A DNA stretch of 64,000 nucleotides from Exophiala sp. HKRS030 (GCA_023897205.1 JAHWDD010000016.1:558001-622000), one strand, 5' to 3'. Positions 21,660 to 32,808 are shown, counted from the first letter of the stretch. A program made the numbers and translations. The notes: generated by a model from the letters alone, not told the origin.

Positions 21660-22132
21660 TAGGCAATGGTGTGGTTGATGCTGTGCGATTCCTACGAGGT
21701 TCGCGTGGATATGTCTGGCTGAACATATGACTGTGTTGGAGTATGTAAAGTTCGCTTTGGAACTCTCAGGCATTCTATCTGTCGACTGGGCATAATTAGG
21801 TAGGGTATGATGATAGAAACTGATACGGAGCACAAACCAAGGCTGAGATGTGTTGCAACTTTAAAGTAAAGCACGCCCAAACCCTAACTCCAACTATAAA
21901 TTGACTAAACCACTCCGGGATGCGAAATCTCGCCACTTGAACCATTCGAGCGATCATGCCATCATTCCATCTCCATCTCCATCTCCAACTGCACCTGCGG
22001 CTACGACTTCTCCACCTCCATCTCAAAACATTTTGGATTTCTCAGCATCACACTCTTTCCCTCGAGCTCAGACAGTGTTCATCTTAACACCTTACCGCCG
22101 CCAAACACCCAATCTCACATCTCATAAACACA
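21660..22132. promoter_or_regulatory. COX17 upstream region
   Basis: No gene seen. A pyrimidine-rich run of CATCTCCATCTC repeats (about 21965-21985) and CA-rich leader precede the COX17 start. Confidence 0.5.
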
Positions 22133-22613
22133 TGGCTTGGTTCAGTTCATCGCCGACTCCGGCACAACCCGCCACATGTAAGTCATACCCAAGACCTTTC
22201 CGCCGCAACTACGGCTTAAGCCGGCGCAATACATACACCATACACCTTTCTACTTCCAACTGAGGACTGACCCTCGCTTTCCTCCGCGTTAGCACTCCCA
22301 CAACAGCCCTCGACACCGGACAGCCTCGCCTGCGAATTGAAACCCGCGAGCGCAGAGAAAGTCAAGGTACCATTATCCTCCCAGACCCCTCCTCCTCCAG
22401 CAAGCTACGACCCACCTACCCGACCATTATCCATACAAGTACGATGACTAACTCGGATTCCCATTTACTCAGCCCTGCTGTGTCTGCAAAGATGAAAAAT
22501 CCACACGAGACGAATGCATGCTGTTCTCGCGCGCGGACGATCCTCAGGAAGATTGCAAGAGCCTGGTGAACAAATATAAGGATTGTATGGCAGGATATGG
22601 ATTCAAGATCTGA
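22133..22613 (+). CDS. COX17: Cox17 copper chaperone for cytochrome c oxidase
   Basis: Three exons: 22133-22178, 22293-22366 and 22473-22613. Donors are GTAAGT and GTACCA and acceptors are TTAG and TCAG; phases match and give 86 aa. The product starts MAWFSSSPTPAQPAT. It has the copper-binding KPCCVCKDEK followed by a twin CX9C arrangement (CKDEKSTRDEC offset and CKSLVNKYKDC) and ends CMAGYGFKI, all diagnostic of Cox17. Cox17 is imported by Mia40 into the mitochondrial intermembrane space and passes Cu(I) to Sco1 and Cox11 for complex IV assembly. The exons are too short to stand out as open frames. Confidence 0.95.
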
Positions 22614-22988
22614 AAAGATCTCCGCTGAATCCATTATACTATCTTTCACACCGGCATTGCATTTGCACTGGTCAAGCACTTGGGGCATTGGGATTGGCGT
22701 TGAACATGTTGCAATCTGAGTGGGACAATGCTCAAGGTCACATATGAGACATGTGGTATCAAACTAAGATGAGCCATCCCACCTGAGGACATGGATGGCG
22801 ACTTCGGTGCAGATGAATATAAGCAGGACTGGGTGGCAAGTGCCTGGAGAAACCTGGTTCATCATTGCAAGCATAAAAATCTTCTCTCTGTATATAACTC
22901 TACATCGTCGAGGAGATAGACAATTGTACAAAATGTCGACTCGTCGCAAAGCTACATCAGGACTAAGTTTCGGTCTTGTTGTGCAGTC
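22614..22988. other. Convergent 3' gap between COX17 and SEC10
   Basis: No gene seen; it should hold the 3' ends of both convergent genes. Confidence 0.5.
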
Positions 22989-25541
22989 TCACAGCGAGTG
23001 CAACAGACTCTGCATCCCAACATCCATATAGTCATCTCTCTTCAGGAGATAGGGTCGAAGATTCTCCTTTCCGATATTTCCCAACACCTGACCACGAAGG
23101 CGCTCCTTCAAAGCATCCGGGTGCAGTACAAAGACACTGGCCAACTCTGTCAGAACCTCCAAGCTTGCTTTGAATGTATCATCGAGATTCCACGACCGCA
23201 ACAGCTGCACATAACGACTCATGTCGCGTGCCAGCATGACCCCACCAACTCGGTTGACTTGGTACTTCTTAAAGTGCTCCAACAGTTGTGAACGGAAGCC
23301 AACCGCAACCTCTGTAAGGAGAGCGTCGAGATTCGCGCCGTCGAAAGACTGCGACGCCGTATCGTGAAATAGTGTGAGGAATTTGTACACGCTGTCACAG
23401 GTTGGCGTTTGTGCTTGTTCTAGTGAAATGACTTCGGTATCTGCTCGAGGTCGGAAGTCCGTCCTAGCCTGATTGGTCAGGAGTCGGGTTGTCCAATTCA
23501 GAACTGCATCAATACTGGATTGCTCCGTAGCGTTGATTTGGTCTTCTATCCGGACAATGGCCGTTCTCATGTTCTTCTCCATCTCCCGTTTGGTAGTCAG
23601 ACTTGCTCCCGCTAGCGGCATTAGGAGGGTATTCATGCAGCTCTGCACAAGATGGGTAATGTGTACCGCAAGTCGTAGGCTGCTCAAATATGTCAGATCA
23701 GGCTCCTTCTTTGCAGTCTCAGCCGTTGATGCCGAATCAGCTGCTGCTTCGAGAGCGACTTCAACATAATCTGTCAACATGTTCTTGAGAACTAGATTCA
23801 GTAGGGTGGCAATATCTTTTGGTGTTTCTGCACCTCCACCTAATTCCAATCCTCTTCTAACTCCTTCAGCAAGCCATTTGAGGATTCTCTTGGCAAAGGC
23901 TACATGCAGTCTTCCATCTTCCTCGGAAAACTCCACCTCAGGTTGTGCCTTGTTGTCGGTGCTGTTAAGACCGGCAACTGAAAGTAAAATCCTTTTCTGA
24001 GTAGATGACATCTTCTCCAGATCCAAGTTCTTAACATAGGCATCTGTGGCTTCTCTGGCTGATGTCAACAGCTCTTGTCCACGGTTTCGTAAAGACGCAA
24101 GATAAGTCTTGGGCTCCTTCCGCCGACGTGAGTGGAAGAGCTGGAATTTGAACAAAAGAGACCGGTAAAGTTCTTGTAAATTGTGCTTCTCCTTCTCGAT
24201 GTATGCAGAACCTCCAAAGTAGGGAGTGAACAATTCATCCAGTTGTTGATCCAAGAGCTGGCTAGTCTGCGAAGTCACAGACTCTGGATGTTCCGTCAAA
24301 CCATGTGCTTTGAGGTCTTCGACTAGGATGTTGATGTAGCTTCGAGCTGCTTGCAATGACCTGAGGTAAGCGAGAGTCGATTCTGACTCGGCCTTCTCAA
24401 GTACAAGTTCTAATCTCTGCTGGATTGATTGTTGAAAAACTCTCTGTACGAATTTCCCAAGGACCTGCTCGGGATATGGAAAGGCTTTTTTAATGATGGC
24501 GGATTCCTCTTGCACGACAACTCTTACTTCATCGATCAGCGATTGTAGACCAGGTTCGACGCCTGGTAAATCGGCGTCCGGATCCGAGAGGCGAATCCAT
24601 GTGTCCTGATCGCCTCCGACCTCATCCGTCACCAGATTGCTCCTATCGATGAAAAACTGATGCTGGTTTACAAACGCGGCTTGAACCGAAGCCCCGCCGT
24701 TGAAGTCTTGTAACACAATTGCACAATTCTTCATTTCTTCAAAGTTTTGACGTCGATAAAAATCGTCGAATAGCTTGAGCATATCATTCTCCAAAGTCTC
24801 GATAAATTTCTCAATGACCTCTCGTGTGTTGAACTTTCTGCTCCCTGTGATGCCGTTGGTGACACCACCATTCTCTTTCACTCCGTTCGCTTGTCCATGA
24901 CTTTTGGGGTCCAACCTTTGACTGATTCTCAATAGTTGTCGTGCAATGTTGGCAGATCGAATCTTGCCTTCACCAGTCCCGGACCTTCTTAGATTCTCGA
25001 GCAGTGTCACTTCCCCTCGGTTGCTGACCTCGTCCCAACATTCGATCAAAAAGTGTGCGTCTAAAGCTCTTGTCCGCTGACGATCCAATTCTTCAAGTCT
25101 TCTTCCAGTCTCCACCGCAACGTTACCTCCCCATTTCTCGCCTCGATCTGATTTCAGTGAGGTGTCAAGCTTTTGAAAGCTTTCTATCGTGCTGTTAAGC
25201 TTCCTCCCCAATGTCTCTGCATTATTCGCATGTTGTGCCTCGGCTCTTCTCACTGCAGCAGAAGATTCATTCTCTCGCTGTTCAAGTTCCCCAGACAGCT
25301 CATCTAATCGACGAGCGGCCTGTTCAAAAGTCCGAATCAGAGGTTTTGGGTCGAAAGGGGTGGTGTTGCCATGAGAGCGACGGTTGGAAGATTGTGCACT
25401 TTCAGTTAATGATTCAATGAAGTCTTTGGCTATGAAATCTTTGTTTGAGAAGTCATCAAGGTTGAAGGCTGGGCCCCTTGGGAATATGGTGCGTCCGGCA
25501 TGGTCGGTTGGCTGCGCTGTTGCATAAGGTTGGTAGTCCAT
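22989..25541 (-). CDS. SEC10: Exocyst complex component Sec10
   Basis: Single exon, 850 aa, starting MDYQPYATAQPTDHAGRTIF. The sequence is helical throughout. It has an N-terminal coiled-coil region (about 70-160, with RRLDELSGELEQRENESSAAV), RTRALDAHFLIECWDEVS (about 155-175), and the Sec10 core with FYRRQNFEEMKNCAIVLQDFNGG and a long C-terminal helical-bundle region. Length and order fit fungal Sec10. It tethers secretory vesicles at growth sites with the other seven exocyst subunits, bridging Sec15 to the rest. The 2.55-kb frame is intact, in contrast to the one-base breaks in other genes here. Confidence 0.93.
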   Translation of the reverse strand: MDYQPYATAQPTDHAGRTIFPRGPAFNLDDFSNKDFIAKDFIESLTESAQSSNRRSHGNTTPFDPKPLIRTFEQAARRLDELSGELEQRENESSAAVRRAEAQHANNAETLGRKLNSTIESFQKLDTSLKSDRGEKWGGNVAVETGRRLEELDRQRTRALDAHFLIECWDEVSNRGEVTLLENLRRSGTGEGKIRSANIARQLLRISQRLDPKSHGQANGVKENGGVTNGITGSRKFNTREVIEKFIETLENDMLKLFDDFYRRQNFEEMKNCAIVLQDFNGGASVQAAFVNQHQFFIDRSNLVTDEVGGDQDTWIRLSDPDADLPGVEPGLQSLIDEVRVVVQEESAIIKKAFPYPEQVLGKFVQRVFQQSIQQRLELVLEKAESESTLAYLRSLQAARSYINILVEDLKAHGLTEHPESVTSQTSQLLDQQLDELFTPYFGGSAYIEKEKHNLQELYRSLLFKFQLFHSRRRKEPKTYLASLRNRGQELLTSAREATDAYVKNLDLEKMSSTQKRILLSVAGLNSTDNKAQPEVEFSEEDGRLHVAFAKRILKWLAEGVRRGLELGGGAETPKDIATLLNLVLKNMLTDYVEVALEAAADSASTAETAKKEPDLTYLSSLRLAVHITHLVQSCMNTLLMPLAGASLTTKREMEKNMRTAIVRIEDQINATEQSSIDAVLNWTTRLLTNQARTDFRPRADTEVISLEQAQTPTCDSVYKFLTLFHDTASQSFDGANLDALLTEVAVGFRSQLLEHFKKYQVNRVGGVMLARDMSRYVQLLRSWNLDDTFKASLEVLTELASVFVLHPDALKERLRGQVLGNIGKENLRPYLLKRDDYMDVGMQSLLHSL

Positions 25542-26026
25542 ATCACTAGGGTGCGGCGCACGTCATGTCGCACTTGACGAAAATACGGGAGATCGGGAAT
25601 ATGTAGAATCTCAACAGGAGACTGGAAGAATCAGAAGGTGAAGATGGTGAATGTTGTACGTCGGCCGGCATGTCGAGACAAATGGTGGTTTCAAACGCGG
25701 CTGGAGTTTGACTTCTCCAAGTGTCCGATTTAGTAGACCCTACAACGCCGCTTTTGCCGACAAATCTGGGGTTTAGAGCCTTGGCAACGTGCTTCCAGGT
25801 GGGTACGGTACCTACTCCGTGGATTACTCGAGAAGGAAAAAACTGATTGCCATATATGGTTTGACCCTAGAGCAGAAGTAGTATTTAGTATCTCTAATAG
25901 TTACTTTAGAGTAAGGTAATAGAGCTACTTATTTCGTATCCTAGGTCTAAAGCTAGCTATCGGTATCACTTGTCGAAAGTTTACTTTAATTTAGTTCACA
26001 CTTTATTAAAACTTGCGTCTCATAAG
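25542..26026. other. SEC10 promoter plus AT-rich scar
   Basis: No gene. The left part is the SEC10 promoter. The stretch 25860-26010 is strongly AT-rich with TAGTA, GAGCTAC and CTAGCT words, of the same style as the interior of the inverted-repeat element at 29.6 kb. It may be a degenerated mobile-element remnant. Confidence 0.35.
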
Positions 26027-26572
26027 TCAGTAGCAAAATCCTCCTCCTCCTGGTAGAACCTGATCGATATTGGTACAACCACGGCAGCCGAGGAATACGC
26101 AAGCGGTACTAGTTGTGTAGGGTTGCCCGCGGCAATAATAGTCGTTCTGTCTGGATTCCAAGAGGGATTCGCCCTCACTCCTAGGAATTGGAGATACAGG
26201 AGAGTCGCGGGCCACGATACGCCGAAGCGATGGACTAGGGTCGAGCAACTGGTGCTCATCCAAAACTTCATGTCCGTCGACATGATCGAAAATGTCGTGC
26301 AAATGACCCTCGTAATCCTGCCACTGCTTGGGGAGGTTTGAGATCAGCTTCATCAGCTGATTGTTGGACAGAGGAATGTAGTCGATGACAGCATCGTTCC
26401 CGTCATACGATCGTGCCACACCGTCGTCTGCAATATGAACGTATCCATCGGGGTCCGTCTTCAGTTGAGCCATGGCATCAAAAGCATTCGGCTCATTTTG
26501 AGCAAGGACCTTAGGCAGCATAAATGACGAGATCGCCGCAAGGCTGAGTACTGCTTTCAAAACTGACTGCAT
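26027..26572 (-). CDS. Small secreted protein with C-terminal Cys-rich domain
   Basis: 181 aa. The N-terminus MQSVLKAVLSLAAISSFMLP is a clear signal peptide, with likely cleavage after AQ near residue 25. A ~100-residue hydrophilic middle follows with a dibasic RR that a Kex2-type protease could use. The last ~40 residues carry five cysteines (YYCRGQ, ACVFLGCRGC, GFCY) and look like a compact disulfide domain. I know no characterised homologue. Secreted proteins of this size and build are typical candidate effectors or antimicrobial peptides, which is inference only. It sits between AT-rich remnants. Confidence 0.65.
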   Translation of the reverse strand: MQSVLKAVLSLAAISSFMLPKVLAQNEPNAFDAMAQLKTDPDGYVHIADDGVARSYDGNDAVIDYIPLSNNQLMKLISNLPKQWQDYEGHLHDIFDHVDGHEVLDEHQLLDPSPSLRRIVARDSPVSPIPRSEGESLLESRQNDYYCRGQPYTTSTACVFLGCRGCTNIDQVLPGGGGFCY

Positions 26573-27202
26573 TTTGAAAAGGTTTAATTGTTGAAGGGTT
26601 CAATTGCTTGGAGGAGTGACCGAGTCTTGTGCTTTTGAATATCTTGTTCAGGGGATCTTGACAGGAAAACCCACGAAGTTTTATAGCTCGACCGAAGTCT
26701 TCGGCACCTTTTGCATATTTGTCTATACCTCAGAACAAATCTTTATGGCGGCACTAATCACCGAGGTTTGATGCCTGCACAGTACCTTCTACCACGGCAT
26801 CCAGAAATTCCGCTCTTTCAACCGCCCCCCTCATACCTAACGAGAGAGGTGAATAACTATTATCAACGAGGATCGGCTGCCAGGTCACAATTTTAATGGA
26901 TGGGTAAAAGCCCTGTATCGGAGGCCGGGGCTTGTACTTAGGCAGCAGCCGAACAACCCCTGTCAAAGCAAAAGTCGTTATACACTGAGGTCAAAACGTG
27001 TATTAGGTTACATTTATATCTGCCCAGGATACCCCAGTCAACCCCCGTTTGTGCATTTTCAATTGGAAGAAGCCGGAAGCACGTCGCTCCGGCTCCTCCT
27101 CTCCTGATATTCTTCGTCTACTGCCGACTCATCTGGTTCTTCTCTTCACAACCGTGACCAAAGAGTAATTATACAAAACTACCCGAACGACTGCTGTACA
27201 CA
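26573..27202. other. Intergenic
   Basis: Promoter of the secreted-protein gene on the left and of the small gene at 27203 on the right. No further gene supported. Confidence 0.4.
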
Positions 27203-27584
27203 ATGGCTTGCGTTGTAAGAGTGACTCAAAGGGGTTTTATCTATAGCATACTGACAACCCGAGCCACAGCCGCGCCCAGAACACGAAGCCGCGTCGAACA
27301 TCGGGCGAAGCCTAAGACAATCACCATCGCTTCAAGGCTTCGCACACCTCGCGGCGGACGGAGTGTATCGCAGTTTTAGTTCAACCGGCGAAGTTGTGGA
27401 TTATAAACAGCTGAGCCCGGAGGAGATTGAAATCATGCTGAAGTTTCACGAACCACATACCGACCCGGAGGCTATGGCGAAAGTCAAGGAGAAGATGAAA
27501 GGCGTGGACGGGAGAAGCGTGACAAACTTGGACGAGCTGCTCCACCCTGGACCAGGAATACGTCCAGCTCAGTTCAATCAGTAG
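27203..27584 (+). CDS. Small two-exon hypothetical protein (about 108 aa)
   Basis: The open frame ending at 27584 (VYRSFSSTGEVVDYKQLSPE, then EIMLKFHEPHTDPEAMAKVK) continues upstream without stops to an acceptor CACAG at 27265-27269. A short first exon ATGGCTTGCGTT (27203-27214) followed by GTAAGA joins in phase 0. The N-terminus is rich in Arg and Ser and could be a mitochondrial presequence. The C-terminal half has regular acidic and basic helices. I do not recognise it. The splice model is a proposal; the first exon is only four codons. Confidence 0.4.
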
Positions 27585-28237
27585 CGGCCTTGGTCTCATA
27601 CTCCGAACCCAGGCAGGCTTCCGAGGCCGCTCTGACTTTTTTTCGCCTCTCGTGCAAAGGCACCTCCCCGACGAGAACGCGGCGTGGAGCGAAACCCGGA
27701 TAGCAGTTTTTCATATGATACTTGTGTCTTGACATCAGGTTGAAGACCTCCTGTGATGTCCGTGGCCAGTATCTCATCTGTTCTGAGTTCTAGGTCACCG
27801 TGACGGACGGTTCCCTTTGAACTTGACCTGAGCACATTCCTTTAGACGAAGTAGTTGATGCTAAGAATCCTTGACTGGCTTGCATCTATCAATGAACAGT
27901 TCCATCTTTCCCTTGTGGAGCCAAGTTTGCTATGGCTGGACAAAAGGACGTCTAATTGGAGCGACTATGCTCCTCTTCAACTTTTTCATAGAGATTCTCT
28001 ACACGCCGGCGCGGGGACTGTCCGCAGTGAGGGAGGACCTGCCTATTAGTTCAAGGGGAATCGACAACTGATATTGAGAAATAAATTTTGTTTTGGCTAT
28101 TGAAACTAGAGGCCTCTAGAATTGCGTAATAGGTAAGTAACGAGGGACTAGAATTGGATAATGAAGTGTAGAACCCCGTCGCCTCCCGCCCAGGCTGACT
28201 CTTGAAAACGAGGGGATCCCTCCTACTCGCTCATGAG
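27585..28237. other. Intergenic, AT-leaning
   Basis: Short overlapping frames at 27855-28071 are not supported. The part near 28080-28160 is AT-rich with CTAGA words. Confidence 0.4.
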
Positions 28238-28678
28238 TTAGGTACCAACACAATTGAGCACACCGCCGACCCATTCACATTCTAGGATCAAAAGTTTAGC
28301 ACGGTCTGTTTCGATGTGGTTGGAATTTCAGGGACAAAATGCTTACCGCCATGGACAATGTCGGACTGGTCGCTAGGGCCGCTGTAATACCTGCAGCTGG
28401 AGCCCTGATGGTGGTGCTCGTTGTTGGGTGCGTTGCAGGCATAGTCTGCACGAGAGAAGTCAGTATTCGCTCTCTCCTTGGCTGTTGGGATAGAACTGAC
28501 ACGGAGAGGTGGCGATCTGGACGGCCGTTTCCCCAGCTGGAGCTTCCACTGCTGGAGCCGCAATTGCCTGAGTGGCAAAGAGCAGTGCCACGACGGAGGT
28601 GAGAAGGTGGAATCTGGTTGCTGATGGAATGAGATTTGATGATGTTGATGATAATGAACTGAGCAGAGAATATGTCAA
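28238..28678 (-). CDS. Small secreted cysteine-containing protein, three exons
   Basis: Exons at 28501-28678, 28347-28445 and 28238-28281 join in matching phases through introns of 55 nt (GTCAGT ... CTGAC ... CAG) and 65 nt (GTAAGC ... GCTAAAC ... TAG), giving 106 aa. The N-terminus has a hydrophobic signal segment FHLLTSVVALLFATQAIAAP. The mature part contains ACNAPNNEHHHQGSSCRYYSG and ends ECEWVGGVLNCVGT, so four cysteines suggest two disulfides. The pattern GSSCRYYSG...ECEW..GVLNC is of the kind seen in small secreted fungal proteins; I cannot name a family. The MITE lies about 1 kb away. Confidence 0.55.
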
Positions 28679-29591
28679 GAACCGAGAAGATGTTCAGCCT
28701 TCTTATAGCGTTCCGTCCGCTTGACCCGCGTGTCCACCAGTATCCATTGCATTTTTCTTTCAAGTCTGGACAGATACTCGATTTGGCAGAAGATGCACAA
28801 AATTGATCATTCCCTTTAGAGACCCGAGGATGAGAATGATCCAGAGACATTGAAGCCCGCTATCCATAGATCTGGGTGTACATTGACATGGATCGAGTGT
28901 AAATTGTTGTGAATGTCGGGTACAAAATTGACCCTTGCTCGAGTGTCTCAGCCACAACCCGACTCCTAGAGTCAAAAGGTCCTCATTGAGAGTCAGATAA
29001 GATTCCCAGAGGAATAGAAAGCGAGACAACGCAAAGCCGAGACGACTCTGGAGCTGCGATGCTCGGGCGCCGGACTCCCAGGTCCCGCTGTTGTATTTGA
29101 AAAGGCAGTTCGGTGTACCTAATTCAGAAGCAATTCGCATCATGAGGTGTGCTCTTCGTTGAAGCCTTGATCCCTTCCGACGGCATTATTCTTCACGATC
29201 GTGAATGCTGAACCAAATTGCTGAGGGTACAGGCTGTGGAGCTTGTCGTTTGTTGAGACATCTCAGACGATAACGAACGGAAGACAAAGATGCCTTATCG
29301 CTTGACGCACACTTATCGCCCGAGAGGCTCATGCATTCAACTATCTGAATTTCAATTCAAACAACAAATCCACCTACCCGTTTGATGTTAGAGTTGATCG
29401 TGCAGGCGTCACTTTGACGGGGTGGTGTGACGGAGGAGCCCTGAAGTACAATACCACCCTCATGGGAGTCCCCAGATTACCCCATTTGGTTCACAAATTG
29501 GTCAAGTCGACTCCGATATTAGGAAAAGTGCGGGTCAAATTTGGTCTTTTGTCCCTCCCGCCATTCCGAATATAAAAGCATTAGTAAAAGC
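28679..29591. other. Intergenic
   Basis: Promoter of the secreted-protein gene; no further gene supported. A minus frame at 28760-29143 has no recognised feature. Confidence 0.4.
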
Positions 29592-29600
29592 ATTAGTTGG

Positions 29601-30149
29601 GAGATTAACTAGTTGCACTGGCCCGAAATCTAGTTGCACTGGCCCGCTAAACCCGATTAGGAAAGGTGATTAAAAAATGAGTGGTAGTGCTAGATATCTT
29701 CTAATAGCCTATAGACTAGTCCTAATTAGGCGAACCTCGTGCTATTTAAGCCCGTTGCGAAGCCTACGACCAATAGAAATGCCTCATTTACTGACCTAGA
29801 ATCTTACGCCGCTCTAAGCGGCGAATCACAAGAGGGTATTTAGTAATCGTTAATATAGGCTTACTATATTAGGAAGATTTAATTAGTCTAGGTAGTATCT
29901 ATAGTATAGAAAAGTAGGTAAATAGAGAAATAAAAAATCTAGAGAGTTTTAGCTTATATATAAAGCGAATTTTACTCCCTAATCTTCTATTAAAATCGCC
30001 TAATACGGTATAGTCTACCTTTAATAAGTAGCTAGAAAGAGGCTAGAAAGAGGCTAGGGAGGCTAGGGAGGCTAATTAAATATACTTTCCTAATCCGGCT
30101 TAGTGGGCCAGTGCAACTAGATTTCGGGCCAGTGCAACTAGTTAATCTC
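29601..30149. mobile_element. Non-autonomous MULE-type MITE, 549 bp, with 9-bp target-site duplication
   Basis: The two ends are inverted repeats beginning GAGATTAACTAGTTGCACTG. The first 45 bases are identical, and similarity extends to about 65 bases with three differences. Each end contains the 17-mer CTAGTTGCACTGGCCCG or a one-base variant of it twice, 21 bases apart. The element is flanked by ATTAGTTGG on both sides (29592-29600 and 30150-30158), a 9-bp direct repeat. Long TIRs plus a 9-bp duplication point to Mutator-like (MULE/Hop) transposition. The interior is AT-rich, holds no gene, and has duplicated CTAGAAAGAGG / CTAGGGAGG words near 30030-30072, so it needs a transposase from elsewhere. 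Confidence 0.85.
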
Positions 30150-30158
30150 ATTAGTTGG

Positions 30159-31387
30159 CCCTGGTCTCAAACCATCCGGAATGATTACCGAGGTAAAGAT
30201 GAACCTGTCCGGCCTTCTTGGCGAAGCTTAAGTCGAGACCCTTCATGACCAAGATTGGGCTAAGCATGAGAGTCCGTTTGCTTGTCTGGACAGCAAAACT
30301 CGGGAATATCCAACCACTGGAGGCACAAAGAACTCGGCCTGGTACATTCAATCTTGACATTCGTCAACCCCGGCATAGCCCCAGTTCAACAGGAGTCTTT
30401 CCTACTTCCAGGAACCCTGTGTATCATCAGAACTGGATTGCCTCTCCGGTCTGGCTTCTGGTGTATTGAATGGTAGTGCTTCAACTCAATCCACCTCAAA
30501 CCCGCGACATGGATGATGTTCATGTCGATGGAGAGGGTCACGCTATACTAGAGGACTCGGTAGTACCCGGTGGCGCGAAAATCCCCGGTCTCTACGAGGA
30601 GAGATTCCGACGTCCGTCTTTGTCCCTGTGGAGGCAGTTGAATTCTAGGGTTACCTCTGGTGCAAAGGGGGTGGAGGAGCAGAGAGACTCTCCAGAGTCG
30701 ACATAACCTTGACAGTAGGTGGAATGCGGGTTGGCGCTAACCGCTTAGACTGCGGGCCGATCTATGGAATATCCCGAGGGAAGATGAACCAGTAAAAACG
30801 TGCTATTTGTATACTCGCACCACGCCCGTTAGTTGTATTTGGTTTGCAGGGTCACTTTGACACAAAAACTCTGCTGCCTGTGATTGAATGCGAGAGATGT
30901 ACTGGTAGAACCTCTGAAAGGTCAGTCTGAAGGACACCCACGACGCGGCTGCTGTGCAGGGGAAAATGGAGCCTGTGGAATGCCGGAATGCATGGTATCC
31001 GGTTGCCCATCATTGAGCATCAGATGTTCTACCATACCATCTACATTGACGGAACCATCTCTCTGCCTGTCGAGTTGGCCCTATTCTTGAATGGAACCCT
31101 GCGCCTTGTAGAACGACGGGCCATTCGATATGTTGCGGATGCCTAGTTGCGCAGCATGTGTGGTTTGGTGAGGCGTGTTAGGTGAATCTAGGCTCTTTAT
31201 TGGGGGGTGTTGTCCTCAGTTCAAAGTCCTGTGCACAGGTCTAATCTAAGAGACATTGATTTCGACCGGAAGAGGTATACCACTAACCAGGCACCTTAAT
31301 GCTCCCAGATCTTACAAAGTTCTCTGTCTCGCTGATCGAAGACGCTTAAAATCCTCTCCAAAATTGCAACCTTGAACTCGTTTACCA
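30159..31387. other. Possible decayed coding remnant
   Basis: Several short plus-strand frames have protein-like composition but none is complete: a frame at 30218-30469, DITLTVGGMRVGANRLDCG near 30700-30760, and HQMFYHTIYIDGTISLPVEL near 31020-31080. They lie in different frames with stops between. This may be an old broken gene flanking the MITE; I cannot identify it and do not call a gene. Confidence 0.3.
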
Positions 31388-32808
31388 ATGAATCAAAGGA
31401 AGCCCGACCAATCCATCGCACACGAGGGCGATTTGTGTGTAGCAGGCTACAGTTCGCATGTGCGATTACCGACCCGCCATTTAGAAGAACATTCGGACTC
31501 CTCCAATTCCAGTTTCAATCTTGATTTCAGTGATGGCCAGATGTCCAAACCACTTAACTCTAAATTCCTTTCATTCTTTAAGCCGTTTCACAGAAAGCCG
31601 ACATGGGTAGCACGGCTGGGACGAAAATGTACTCGTAAATGCGTTCTGGTCTTTGTGGGTGTAATGATATGTCTCTGTATAGGGGTCCTGTGAGTTGTTA
31701 TCGCTCGACAGAATCCATTTGCTGTTATGATGGCAACTCTTCCTCTATTGCAAATCGCTAACGGTTCTCCAAGCGTATGGTTCCTTTCATTGACGATATT
31801 TTTGCACAAAATAACCCGCCCACCCGCGCCGAGTAATGGTGTATCTCGAATCATCAGCGATACACCCTCTTCCTCCTCGCCGTTTTCTCGACTCCAGTCA
31901 GAAACCCCTTCCCGGCGGATTTCACGCGCGATATTTCGCCTATTCCCTGCCACAGCCACAACGACTACTCAAGACATACGCCGCTATTCGATGCTATTTC
32001 GGCGGGATGCACCAGTGTCGAGGCCGACATTTGGTGCTCAGGCCGGAACTCGAAAACCACCAACGCCAGTGAGCTGTATGTCGGCCACTCTGCCCGATCC
32101 CTCAGCCCTGAGCGCACTTTGAGAGCAATGTATCTTGAACCCCTTCTTTTCATGCTGGAGCAGATAAACATGCCAATCACAAATGACGAGTTGCTCGGGA
32201 ACTCGACTCGACAACCCTTGGGGATCTTTGATACAGACCCAGGGACCACACTTGTCTTGCTTCTTGACTTCAAGGAGTCCCCAGACGAGCTGGATACTTG
32301 GAATTTGGTGCAGACTCACCTTCAACCGTTACGAGAAAAGTCATATCTCACGTACTGGGACAGCAATAGCAAGAAAAGGGTGATGCGACCGATTACCTTT
32401 GTTGCCAGCGGATCCGCCTCAGTCGAGCTCGTCAATAATTTAGACACCAACAAACACCAGGATATCTTTCTTGATGCGCCATTGGACAAATTGGAATCTC
32501 AAACCATTTACACACAGGCCAACTCCTACTATGCAAGTGTTTCCTTGTCCATGGCGGTTGGGTCAGTCTATTTCCACCTCAGTGCCGCCCAGCTGGACAC
32601 CATTGCACGACAGACGCAATCCGCAAAGGAGCTGGGGTTGCTGAGTCGCTATTGGGGCACGCCGGGATGGCCCGCGAAAACCAGGAACACCGTCTGGGAG
32701 CAGTTGATTCTGCAAAACATTGGGATGTTGAACGTCGACGCACTTTGGACTGCCAGTATGAGGGATTGGAGACTTTGTTGGGTAGTCGGGTGGAAGATAT
32801 GTGCCTAA
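31388..32808 (+). CDS. AIM6-like PLC-like phosphodiesterase, membrane-anchored
   Basis: Three exons, 31388-31689, 31774-31832 and 31898-32808; introns start GTGAGT and GTAATG and end CCAAG and TCCAG. All phases match and give 423 aa. One membrane helix spans the exon 1-2 junction (KCVLVFVGVMICLCIGVL then VWFLSLTIFLHK). The catalytic-type domain begins PIPCHSHNDYSRHTPLFDAI, followed by GCTSVEADIW, ELYVGHSARSLSPERTLRAM, FDTDPGTTLVLLLDFKE and near the end WEQLILQNIGMLNVDAL. This matches the AIM6 family of the PLC-like phosphodiesterase superfamily, with H-N-D and E-A-D active-site residues present. The yeast name comes from a mitochondrial inheritance screen; the biochemical substrate is not established to my knowledge. 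Confidence 0.82.
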
